From positions 868,001-932,000 of the forward strand of contig OZ241742.1 in NCBI GenBank assembly GCA_965200955.1: a DNA stretch of 64,000 bases, given 5' to 3'. Each line of letters begins with the position of its first letter. Within the stretch, counting starts at the first letter, position 1. This DNA comes from Bin80 sp026708685. GTDB lineage: Bacteria; Bacteroidota; Rhodothermia; Rhodothermales; Bin80. The notes below the pieces were generated by a model that was not told the origin of the DNA, ran no database searches, and saw only the letters and a list, made by a program, of their open reading frames with translations. The position numbers and the translations under genes are program-made. Shown here in pieces: positions 46,908-54,703 of this stretch.

Positions 46908-49639
46908 ACTTTGTTCTCTCCTATCAGGATCAGACGGATCTCGGAAAAATGGGTGGCAAGGCAGGTGCCCTGTCTGCCTTGGCAGATACTGGATTATTGA
47001 TTCCACGATGGTTTGTCATCGTATCTGAAGCCTTTGAAGCCAGCCTGTCATCTCAGCAGTGCCAAACGCTCCTTCATGTCTCGGAACAACATGAAATTCA
47101 GACTCTCTTTGATGAAATCACGCTGAGCCCAGATCTCTTAAAGGAAGTAGAGGAGCAATTTTCACAATTGGATGATGAGATTTCCTATGTGGCTGTCCGC
47201 TCGTCAGGAGTACATGAAGATGGCGTAGACCATTCTTTTGCGGGCCAGTTTGATAGCTATTTATTTGTGACGCGTGAGAACTTGCCAGCCCGGATTATAG
47301 ATGTATGGAGGTCTGGTTTCAATGAACGCTTGATAGCCTACCGCCGTGAAAATCAACTAGAAGGGTTACCTCAGGCACCCGCAGTACTCATCCAAGCCAT
47401 GATCAACAGTGAGGTGTCTGGCGTTGCATTTAGTGCTGACCCCGTTTCAGGTCAACGCTCTGTGGCGGTTGTCTCTGCATTGCGCGGTTTGGGCACGGCA
47501 TTGGTTGGCGGGGATGCCGATGCCGATACATGGCGCGTGGACCTTGATGGAATGATCTTAGATCGAACGATTGTTGCAAAAACATTGGAACACCAACCAT
47601 CTCCAACCTCTGTTGAGGGCGTTGTAGCCCGGGAAATCCTTGAACCTTACGCTTCAAAGCCGGCTCTGACGGATGCACAGATTAAAATGGTTGCTGAACT
47701 TGCCCGTCGTACAGAGCATCATTTTGGTCACCCCCAGGACATTGAATGGGCAATGCGAGATGGGCAATTATATTTGCTTCAATCTCGGCCGATCACTTCA
47801 CTTGGGACGATTGCTGATCCAGATGGAGTTCACGCTATCTGGGATAATTCTAACATTGTAGAGAGTTACAGCGGAGTGACAACACCACTCACGTTCAGTT
47901 TTGCATTGTACGCTTATGAGGGAGTTTACCGGGAGTTCTGTCGTCTACTGAGCGTACCCAAAGCAAGTATTGATGCCAATGATATGGTCTTTCGGAGGAT
48001 GCTTGGGTTGATTCGTGGTCGGATTTACTATAATCTGTTAAATTGGTATCGCCTGATTGCTCTTCTTCCAGGGTACACCTTCAATCAACGGTTCATGGAG
48101 CAGATGATGGGCGTTCGTGAAGGGCTTCCCGAGGAAATTACCCAAGCGGCATCCAAATCTACCCGCACGGCGCGGCTGGTTGATTTGTTTCGTCTGATCC
48201 GTACGATGGTAGGCATGGTCCTCAATCAAGTGCGACTGCCTCGTATGATTGATCGTTTCTATGATCGCCTCAATGTAGCATTAAGTGCACCGTATCCCCC
48301 ACTTGAACAGCGAAGGCTTGATCAGTTGATTGATGATTATCGAAAGTTAGAACGAACCCTATTGACGAGGTGGGATGCGCCGCTGATTAATGATTTTTTT
48401 GCTATGATTTTCTTTGGGGTTCTGGGCCGACTTACCACCAAGTGGTGCTCAGAAGAAGAGGACGAACAAAATTCGTTGCAGAATAATTTGGTGTGTAATC
48501 AGGGAGGAATGATTAGTGCAGAACCAGCCAAGCGCATCATGGAGATGGCTGGATTGGCAGCTCAGCATAAAGATATAGTGGATGACCTATGCCATAGTCC
48601 AACAGTGATCGCTATCAAAGCGTTACGAGGCCATCAAGACTTAGAAGCTCTTTACGACGATTACATTGGTACCTTTGGGGATCGGTGTTTAGACGAGCTC
48701 AAGTTGGAGTCCACGACACTGTATGATGATCCTGAGCCTCTGATTCGCTCCATCGGACACGCCGCGTCAAGGATTGCACAAGGACAGAGGTTTGAAACTG
48801 GGATCGCATCAGATGTCCGCTTAGATGCAGAGCAGAAGGTGCATACATCTTTAGGACGGCATCTTTTGCGGCGACCTATCTTTGCATGGGTCCTCCGTAA
48901 TGCTCGTAGGCGGGTTCGTGACCGTGAAAACCTGCGGTTTGAGCGCACACGCCTCTTTGGGCGAGTTCGGAGAATCTTTCTTGAAATTGGGCAAAGATTT
49001 TTTGCCGAGGGCGTGCTTGACAATCCACGAGAGATCTTCTATCTGGAGGTGAACGAAATCCTATCTTATGGTGAAGGGGCTTCATCATGTCAGGATCTAC
49101 GCGGTATAGCTCGCGTCCGACGCTCTGCATTTGAGGGGTATACCGAAATGGAAATCCCTGCAGATCGATTTGAAACCTTTGGCTCACCGTATATTGCGAA
49201 TCGATTCCAACCGCAGACCTCACATCAAGCCGAAGAGGGTGATCTCTCGGAGTCAGACGGACTCCGTGGTATCGGCTGTTGTCCAGGTGTTGTACGGGGA
49301 CGGGTTCGTGTCATCCGTGATCCAAGAGGGGCAGAATTGCAACAGGGAGAGATTCTAGTCGCTGAGCGTACAGATCCTGGGTGGATCATGCTCTTTCCTG
49401 CAGCGGCAGGTATTCTCGTTGAACGCGGTAGTCTCCTTTCCCATTCGGCGATAGTGGCTCGTGAAATGGGAATCCCAGCCATCGTTTCGATCGCAGGGGT
49501 CACGACCCGCCTGACCACAGGTGATGTTGTCGAGATGGATGGTGCCTCGGGAACAGTGCACATACAGATGGATTCAGAATCAAAAACCCACTCTGAGTCT
49601 GATGGCATCGTGCAGTTAGAACTTGGGGAGCATCCATGA
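46904..49639 (+). CDS. Dikinase-type phosphotransferase (rifampin-phosphotransferase-like layout)
   Basis: 911 residues from the ATG at 46904, which overlaps the UbiA stop; an ATG two codons earlier is possible. The N-terminus is the ATP-grasp domain of PEP synthase/PPDK (LGKMGGKAGALSAL, YVAVRSSGVHEDGVDHSFAG, EVSGVAFSADPVSGQRS). The middle about 400 residues lack the pyruvate TIM barrel. The swivelling His domain is at the very C-terminus (GSLLSHSAIVAREMGIPAIV with catalytic His847). This order matches small-molecule dikinases such as rifampin phosphotransferase, not PpsA (His in the middle). It probably moves a phosphate from ATP to a hydroxyl of the pathway product. Confidence 0.8.
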   Translation: MNFVLSYQDQTDLGKMGGKAGALSALADTGLLIPRWFVIVSEAFEASLSSQQCQTLLHVSEQHEIQTLFDEITLSPDLLKEVEEQFSQLDDEISYVAVRSSGVHEDGVDHSFAGQFDSYLFVTRENLPARIIDVWRSGFNERLIAYRRENQLEGLPQAPAVLIQAMINSEVSGVAFSADPVSGQRSVAVVSALRGLGTALVGGDADADTWRVDLDGMILDRTIVAKTLEHQPSPTSVEGVVAREILEPYASKPALTDAQIKMVAELARRTEHHFGHPQDIEWAMRDGQLYLLQSRPITSLGTIADPDGVHAIWDNSNIVESYSGVTTPLTFSFALYAYEGVYREFCRLLSVPKASIDANDMVFRRMLGLIRGRIYYNLLNWYRLIALLPGYTFNQRFMEQMMGVREGLPEEITQAASKSTRTARLVDLFRLIRTMVGMVLNQVRLPRMIDRFYDRLNVALSAPYPPLEQRRLDQLIDDYRKLERTLLTRWDAPLINDFFAMIFFGVLGRLTTKWCSEEEDEQNSLQNNLVCNQGGMISAEPAKRIMEMAGLAAQHKDIVDDLCHSPTVIAIKALRGHQDLEALYDDYIGTFGDRCLDELKLESTTLYDDPEPLIRSIGHAASRIAQGQRFETGIASDVRLDAEQKVHTSLGRHLLRRPIFAWVLRNARRRVRDRENLRFERTRLFGRVRRIFLEIGQRFFAEGVLDNPREIFYLEVNEILSYGEGASSCQDLRGIARVRRSAFEGYTEMEIPADRFETFGSPYIANRFQPQTSHQAEEGDLSESDGLRGIGCCPGVVRGRVRVIRDPRGAELQQGEILVAERTDPGWIMLFPAAAGILVERGSLLSHSAIVAREMGIPAIVSIAGVTTRLTTGDVVEMDGASGTVHIQMDSESKTHSESDGIVQLELGEHP

Positions 49640-50772
49640 CCACCGAAGCCGCGTCTCGTGCCGATTTTTCATTTATCCGCTATGCTCAATGCTGGGAGGA
49701 TGCCGACATCCTTCTTGAGGCACTCAATGTCCAAGAAGGGGATGTCTGTCTATCGGTTGCATCAGCAGGAGAAAATTCTCTCTCTCTCCTTACATGTAAC
49801 CCTGCTCGGGTCATTGCTGTAGACATGAATCCAGCCCAGCTGGCTTGTTTAGCACTACGCGTTGCCGCTTACCGTACACTCAATCATGAAGAGCTTCTGC
49901 AACTGATCGGTTCTCGCCAATGCAACCATAGGGAGGAGCTCTACCGTCAATGCCGAAAAGTATTAGAACCCATCACGCGGGAGTTCTGGGATGCTCGTCT
50001 TGAAGCTATCCGTGGTGGGATCGGGAGTGCTGGCAAGTTTGAAGACTATTTTTCTCTGTTTCGTAAAAAAGTGTTACCGTGGATTCATCCTCGCCGCCGA
50101 GTGGACCAGCTCCTTCACGGAGGGACCACCGAACAGCGACATCGATTTTATACCCACCATTGGGCGAACCGACGGTGGAATCTCCTTTTCCGAATATTCT
50201 TTTCCCGATTTGTGATGGGTCGATTTGGAAGAGATCCAGAGTTTTTCCGATATGTGGAGGGATCCGTATCCGATCGTATTCTTGCACGGGCAAAACATGC
50301 GTTGACCGAGCTTGACCCATCTGCTAATCCCTATCTTCAGTGGATTCTTACTGGACATCATCCAACCGCTCTTCCGCATGCACTCAGACCTGAGAACTTT
50401 GAGATCATCCGCGAGAATTTGGATAGGCTTGAATGGCATTGTATGTCGATTGAGCAGCGTCTCCAAGCCGAGCCCACCTTACGCGTTGACTGCTATAATC
50501 TCAGTGATATCTTTGAGTACATGTCCGATGATTATTTTCATGAATTGCTCTCCACATTGGTAGCCCATTCCCAAGATGGGGCCCGACTCGCCTATTGGAA
50601 TATGCTCGTGCCTCGTAGTCGTCCAGAGATCTTGGCTCATCAACTCATTCCCAATCAAGATCTTGCTGAGCAACTTCATCTTCAAGATAAGGCGTTCTTC
50701 TACAACCGATTTGTTGTAGAGACTGTTGCAGATGGAGACGACCGGGTTCCATCGGGAGATGGACATGTCTGA
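49636..50772 (+). CDS. DUF3419 / BtaA-like aminocarboxypropyl transferase
   Basis: 378 residues. The SAM-binding region is VCLSVASAGENSLSLLTCNP then IAVDMNPAQLACLALRVAA. The family-typical N-terminus is FIRYAQCWEDADILLEAL; further motifs are FRKKVLPWIHPRRRVDQLL, YVEGSVSDRILARAKHAL and YMSDDYFHELLSTLV. BtaA moves the 3-amino-3-carboxypropyl group of SAM onto diacylglycerol to start betaine lipid synthesis. No BtaB methylase is nearby, so the homoserine-type head would remain unmethylated here. Overlaps both neighbours by 4 and 1 bp. Confidence 0.85.
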   Translation: MTTEAASRADFSFIRYAQCWEDADILLEALNVQEGDVCLSVASAGENSLSLLTCNPARVIAVDMNPAQLACLALRVAAYRTLNHEELLQLIGSRQCNHREELYRQCRKVLEPITREFWDARLEAIRGGIGSAGKFEDYFSLFRKKVLPWIHPRRRVDQLLHGGTTEQRHRFYTHHWANRRWNLLFRIFFSRFVMGRFGRDPEFFRYVEGSVSDRILARAKHALTELDPSANPYLQWILTGHHPTALPHALRPENFEIIRENLDRLEWHCMSIEQRLQAEPTLRVDCYNLSDIFEYMSDDYFHELLSTLVAHSQDGARLAYWNMLVPRSRPEILAHQLIPNQDLAEQLHLQDKAFFYNRFVVETVADGDDRVPSGDGHV

Positions 50773-52145
50773 TGATTGGCCTATCCCCCTTCTTAGCGAT
50801 GGTGCTGTGTCTCGGCATGTTTGCCATGCTGATGGGTGGACTCAAGCTGCTGGAAAAGAAGGCACATGTCCATCAAGAAATTCTCCGCAAGGGCGTTCAT
50901 GTGGGCTCTGGGATCTTGGCATTACCTCTACCGTGGATCTTTGATGAAGCCTGGCCAGTGATCATCATTGGAACGCTGATTACGTCTACTTTGATTGCTG
51001 TCCGTACTGTTCCCTCTCTGCGCAGAACTGTTGGAACCGTCATGGGGGGAGTGCAGAGAAACACGATCGGGGAAATTTATTTTGTGATTTCGGTGGTGAT
51101 CCTCTTTTTGATCAGTCAAGGGCAGTGGCTCCTTTATGTGATCCCACTTTTGACGATGTCCCTAGCCGATACAGCCGCCGCTATGGTCGGCATCCGCTAT
51201 GGGCAAACCCAATACCAGACATCTGAAGGAGTCAAAAGTGTTGAGGGCTCTCTGGCTTTTTTCCTTGTAACATTTTTCAGTACGCATCTGGTTCTGTTGC
51301 TCTTTACGGACACGGGGCGGGCTGAATCACTTCTCATTTCGACGATTCTTGCTCTCTTGGTCATGATGCTTGAGCTTTTATCATGGCGGGGGTTGGACAA
51401 TATTTTCGTTCCTTTCAGCACGCATGCCTTTTTGCGTCTTTACCTTGAATCGGATGCACAACTAATTCTGTTTCATCTGACGGTTGCTATTGTGTTGGTG
51501 ATCTTCACCCTGGCTTGGCGTCGTCGGAGCAAATTGGATGACAGTGCACTCATCGGGTGTGCACTCTTTGGTTATGTAGCCTTCACGCTTGGTGGGTGGC
51601 AGTGGTTGATCGCTCCATTGGGATTCTTTGCACTTTATGTGGTGTTATGGCCCCGTTCAAGTGAACGACGATCTCATACCATATATACCCTACTCACCAT
51701 GATCGGTGCTCCATTGTTCTGTCTGTTTACCTATGCAATGACAGATATCCATTGGCTATTGATTCCGTTTGCCATATCGTTTGCGTCCCACCTCACGCTC
51801 AACGGTATCTCAAGAGTGACGTTGCAATCCGAAATGAACAACCGGTTTGTTCAAATATTGGGTACCATCGGAAGCGGATGGATCTTCGTCTATGCTCCAA
51901 CCGTAGTGCTCATGTTCAATCAAGATGTCGGTTTAGGAGATCTGACCGCACTCAAACCAGAGGCGATGGAACTCATGGCAGATCTTGGAATTGGGCTATT
52001 GGCGATAGGTATAGTAGCGTTGATCTTTTTGCCGTTGACAAAACGGATCTATGGGCCTCCTCTGCGTGCCAACTTGATCAATCCTACTTTTGCATGCCTA
52101 GGGTTGTTCGCATCTCTGATTGTCATTATAAAGTGGATCATATAG
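50772..52145 (+). CDS. Phytol/dolichol kinase-like protein fused to a DUF92/VTE6-like domain
   Basis: 457 residues, about twelve membrane helices. The N-terminal half has the phytol/dolichol-kinase signature EILRKGVHVGSGILALPLPW, LADTAAAMVGIRYGQ, EGVKSVEGSLAFF. The C-terminal half, from LDDSALIGCALFGYVAFTLG and GWQWLIAPLGFFALYV, resembles the DUF92/TMEM19 family that includes phytyl-phosphate kinase VTE6. In plants VTE5 and VTE6 act in succession (prenol to monophosphate to diphosphate). It is probably a prenol-phosphorylating enzyme. The C-terminal assignment is weaker than the N-terminal one. Confidence 0.75.
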   Translation: MIGLSPFLAMVLCLGMFAMLMGGLKLLEKKAHVHQEILRKGVHVGSGILALPLPWIFDEAWPVIIIGTLITSTLIAVRTVPSLRRTVGTVMGGVQRNTIGEIYFVISVVILFLISQGQWLLYVIPLLTMSLADTAAAMVGIRYGQTQYQTSEGVKSVEGSLAFFLVTFFSTHLVLLLFTDTGRAESLLISTILALLVMMLELLSWRGLDNIFVPFSTHAFLRLYLESDAQLILFHLTVAIVLVIFTLAWRRRSKLDDSALIGCALFGYVAFTLGGWQWLIAPLGFFALYVVLWPRSSERRSHTIYTLLTMIGAPLFCLFTYAMTDIHWLLIPFAISFASHLTLNGISRVTLQSEMNNRFVQILGTIGSGWIFVYAPTVVLMFNQDVGLGDLTALKPEAMELMADLGIGLLAIGIVALIFLPLTKRIYGPPLRANLINPTFACLGLFASLIVIIKWII

Positions 52146-52310
52146 TTCACCAGAGATGATACGATAAGCAGTAGCAGACACCATGATAGTATCAAGGATA
52201 GGGGACTTTCATAGTCTCTATACGTTCAACTTTGTTGGTTTTTTCATGCGTCATTAACAGTCAGATGTACTGATCATTGTGCCGTCGTTTTTGGCTCGGA
52301 ATCAAGACAC

Positions 52311-52327
52311 CAATCAATCAATCAATC
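52311..52327 (+). repeat. CAAT tetranucleotide repeat, about four copies
   Basis: CAATCAATCAATCAATC lies just before the methyltransferase gene. It runs into an ATG (52328) that opens only a five-codon frame, while the methyltransferase starts at 52338. It could shift the spacing of a promoter or ribosome site. Confidence 0.6.
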
Positions 52328-52337
52328 ATGGATCTCA

Positions 52338-53315
52338 ATGTCTAATCGTGCTCCGAACAACCGGACATTGACTTGCACTCCCAAAGAACTGTCTGAGCTG
52401 TCAAAATCTATTCTTGAGATAGAGCGGCATGTACAGCTTCAAGACATCTCAAACCAGTTGATCTGTGGGGACTTCTTTGATGTGGCGAAATTCTTTCCAA
52501 CTGAGTTTATTGACTTGCTCATTCTTGATCCGCCCTACAATCTAACAAAAAATTTTCATGGGACTTGTTTCAAACAACAAGATCAGCGGCAGTATGCCAA
52601 CTGGTTCAGGGCAACCATTGAATGCCTCATTCCCATGATGAAATCCAGTGCATCCATTTATGTATGCTCGGACTGGATGACTTCTATGCATATTTCTGCT
52701 GTTTTGGAGGAGAACTTCATCATTAGAAATCGGATTACATGGGAGCGGGATAAAGGCAGGGGAGCAAAACGAAACTGGAAAAACAACTCAGAGGATATCT
52801 GGTTCTGCACGATGTCTGACGAGTATACATTTAATGTGGATCTTGTCAAGTTAAAGCGTAGAGTCTTGGCACCCTATCAAGCCAATGGAGAAGCAAAAGA
52901 CTGGAGCAAAGAGCAGGGGGGTAACTATCGATTCACCTATCCGTCCAACTTATGGACCGACTTGACTGTGCCATTTTGGTCTATGCCCGAAAATACCGAT
53001 CATCCAACACAAAAGCCCGAAAAACTAGTTGCAAAACTCATTCTGGCGAGTTCCAATCAGGATGACTTTGTGTTTGATCCCTTTGTTGGTAGTGGAACAT
53101 CCGCAGTCGTTGCCCAGAAATTAGGGAGGAAGTGGTGTGGGATTGATCTCCATATGGACTATCTGTGTTGGGCGACAAAACGGCTTCTCGCTACGGATCA
53201 GGACTCCACTATCCAAGGATATCATGACGGCGTTTTTTGGGAACGGAATTCAAAACCCATTCAGGGTAGACATCTCCAATCGACCTCTCTTTTCAGCGAA
53301 ACAAATGGTAATTAA
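52338..53315 (+). CDS. N6-adenine (or N4-cytosine) DNA methyltransferase, beta type
   Basis: 325 residues. The catalytic motif IV LILDPPYNLTKNF (DPPY 64-67) precedes the SAM-binding motif DPFVGSGTSAVV (247-258), so the order is beta class. HPTQKPEKL (222-230) is the typical motif X helper. A stretch ITWERDKGRGAKRNWKNNSE may be part of target recognition. No endonuclease gene is adjacent, so it is an orphan or its partner lies elsewhere. The plus-strand ATG at 52338 is the first one in frame. Confidence 0.88.
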   Translation: MSNRAPNNRTLTCTPKELSELSKSILEIERHVQLQDISNQLICGDFFDVAKFFPTEFIDLLILDPPYNLTKNFHGTCFKQQDQRQYANWFRATIECLIPMMKSSASIYVCSDWMTSMHISAVLEENFIIRNRITWERDKGRGAKRNWKNNSEDIWFCTMSDEYTFNVDLVKLKRRVLAPYQANGEAKDWSKEQGGNYRFTYPSNLWTDLTVPFWSMPENTDHPTQKPEKLVAKLILASSNQDDFVFDPFVGSGTSAVVAQKLGRKWCGIDLHMDYLCWATKRLLATDQDSTIQGYHDGVFWERNSKPIQGRHLQSTSLFSETNGN

Positions 53316-53352
53316 CACGAAATTACCGAAAAGGAATCACAACCAGCAAGGT

Positions 53353-53565
53353 TTAGCTATCGCTGGATGCGGCAATCGTTTCAAGATCTTCAATCCTGCG
53401 GCGGAGTTCAATGATCTCGTTTTCCGCCTCTACCAGTCGGCGGTTCATCTCTTGGGTAGTATCTTCACCGCGCCGACTCACTTTTCCATCCAAATAGACC
53501 CAAAGTAAAGCCAGTCCCATGACTGCAACAACGACAATCGCCCCCAGAATGAGTAAAAGAATCAT
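53353..53565 (-). CDS. PspB-like small membrane protein 2
   Basis: 70 residues: one N-terminal membrane helix (ILLLILGAIVVVAVMGLALL), then a coiled coil EMNRRLVEAENEIIELRRRI ending EDLETIAASSDS. The layout matches PspB of the phage-shock envelope-stress response (helix, then coiled coil ending in R-I-x-x-L-E). It follows the next gene by a 3-bp gap on the minus strand. PspA and PspC are not in the window, so the Psp assignment rests on layout only. Confidence 0.6.
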   Translation of the reverse strand: MILLLILGAIVVVAVMGLALLWVYLDGKVSRRGEDTTQEMNRRLVEAENEIIELRRRIEDLETIAASSDS

Positions 53566-53568
53566 CGC

Positions 53569-53847
53569 TTATTCTGGAATGTTTTTCGAGATCAATTCGG
53601 ATGCTTCAATCTGGATGGAATCCTTGTTTGAAGGACCCTCTAGCAACCGAGAGACGACAATGGACTCCAGATTTTCAATGCGCTTTTGTGCTGTTTCTAG
53701 GGCATCTTCAGCTTCGGTCAGGCGGGCTTCATAGTCATGAGAGACGGAATTTTTCACCCGCATTTTTTGAAGATTGACCCATTTTACATAGGCTCCGTAG
53801 CAGAAAGGAGCAACGATTGCAACGAGAGGAACAATAACCCATATCAT
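53569..53847 (-). CDS. PspB-like small membrane protein 1
   Basis: 92 residues from the ATG at 53847; the longer frame to 54045 would run through the RNase III start and lacks conserved features. It starts with a membrane helix (MIWVIVPLVAIVAPFCYGAY), then a coiled coil (YEARLTEAEDALETAQKRIE), then ENLESIVVSRLLEGPSNK. Same plan as the 53353-53565 gene, its likely partner; the two probably arose by duplication. Its start faces the RNase III gene, whose ATG is 63 bp away. Confidence 0.6.
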   Translation of the reverse strand: MIWVIVPLVAIVAPFCYGAYVKWVNLQKMRVKNSVSHDYEARLTEAEDALETAQKRIENLESIVVSRLLEGPSNKDSIQIEASELISKNIPE

Positions 53848-53909
53848 GATGGTGTAAATTTTGTAGAGAATGGTTTTGTAAGCATACTCATTAATGATCT
53901 TGATGTTGC

Positions 53910-54659
53910 ATGATCGGACAAATTTTTCCACATCTGAGACGATTTTTTCGGCGTAGAAACCATCCACGATGGATTGAACTGGAAACTGTGTTAGAGATAC
54001 CCATCTTTGATTATTCCCTGTTTGAAAAAGCACTTCGTCATCCATCGGTTGAACGTGTCAAAAGAAAAAGTGCCCTTGAGTCCTATGAACGACTGGAATT
54101 TTTGGGGGATGCTATTCTCGGATCGGTAGTCGCGGAGTATCTTTATCACAAATACCCTGGTGAAATGGAAGGTTTTCTATCGTCATTGCGCTCTCGGATT
54201 GTGAGTGGACATGCATGTGCAGAAGTTGCCCGAACGCTTGGGTTAGGCAAATTCGTTGAACTGGATCCAGCTATGGCCTCCAGTGGGGGACATGAACGGA
54301 CTTCAGTGCTCGCAGATGTTCTGGAATCGATCATTGGGGCAATCCATCTTGATAGTGGTACAACGAATTCCCGTAGGTTCATTCATCAACAGATCCTTGA
54401 ACAAATTGATTTTCCTGCACTATTATCCCATGATGATAACTTTAAGAGCCGACTTCAGGAATTTGTTCAGGCAGAGGGATGGGAACCGCCTCAGTATCTT
54501 CTCGTCCAAACAGACGGTCCCCCCCATCAGTCCGTCTTTACGGTGGATGTCTATATCTGTGGAAGGCGTGAAGGAACAGGTCAAGCGACCAGTAAGAAAA
54601 AAGCGGAGCAGTCCGCTGCGTATCACGCTTTAACCGCATTAACTTCAAACAGCAGATAA
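53910..54659 (+). CDS. rnc: Ribonuclease III
   Basis: 249 residues. The signature ERLEFLGDAILGSVVAEYLY (60-79) with its acidic residues, the second acidic cluster SVLADVLESIIGAIHLDSG, and a C-terminal double-stranded RNA-binding domain (SRLQEFVQAEGWEPPQYLLV, GQATSKKKAEQSAAYHAL). It processes rRNA precursors and some mRNAs. Full-length for the family. Divergent from the PspB-like genes and 44 bp before gcvP. Confidence 0.95.
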   Translation: MIGQIFPHLRRFFRRRNHPRWIELETVLEIPIFDYSLFEKALRHPSVERVKRKSALESYERLEFLGDAILGSVVAEYLYHKYPGEMEGFLSSLRSRIVSGHACAEVARTLGLGKFVELDPAMASSGGHERTSVLADVLESIIGAIHLDSGTTNSRRFIHQQILEQIDFPALLSHDDNFKSRLQEFVQAEGWEPPQYLLVQTDGPPHQSVFTVDVYICGRREGTGQATSKKKAEQSAAYHALTALTSNSR

Positions 54660-54703
54660 TCATCTGAATTCTTGAACCGATTCCCCACTCATTGTTGAAA
54701 CCT

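Noticed and set aside
53569..54045. Longer start (158 codons) for the PspB-like protein 1
   Set aside because: The extension overlaps the RNase III coding start and lacks conserved features; the ATG at 53847 directly before the membrane helix is more likely.
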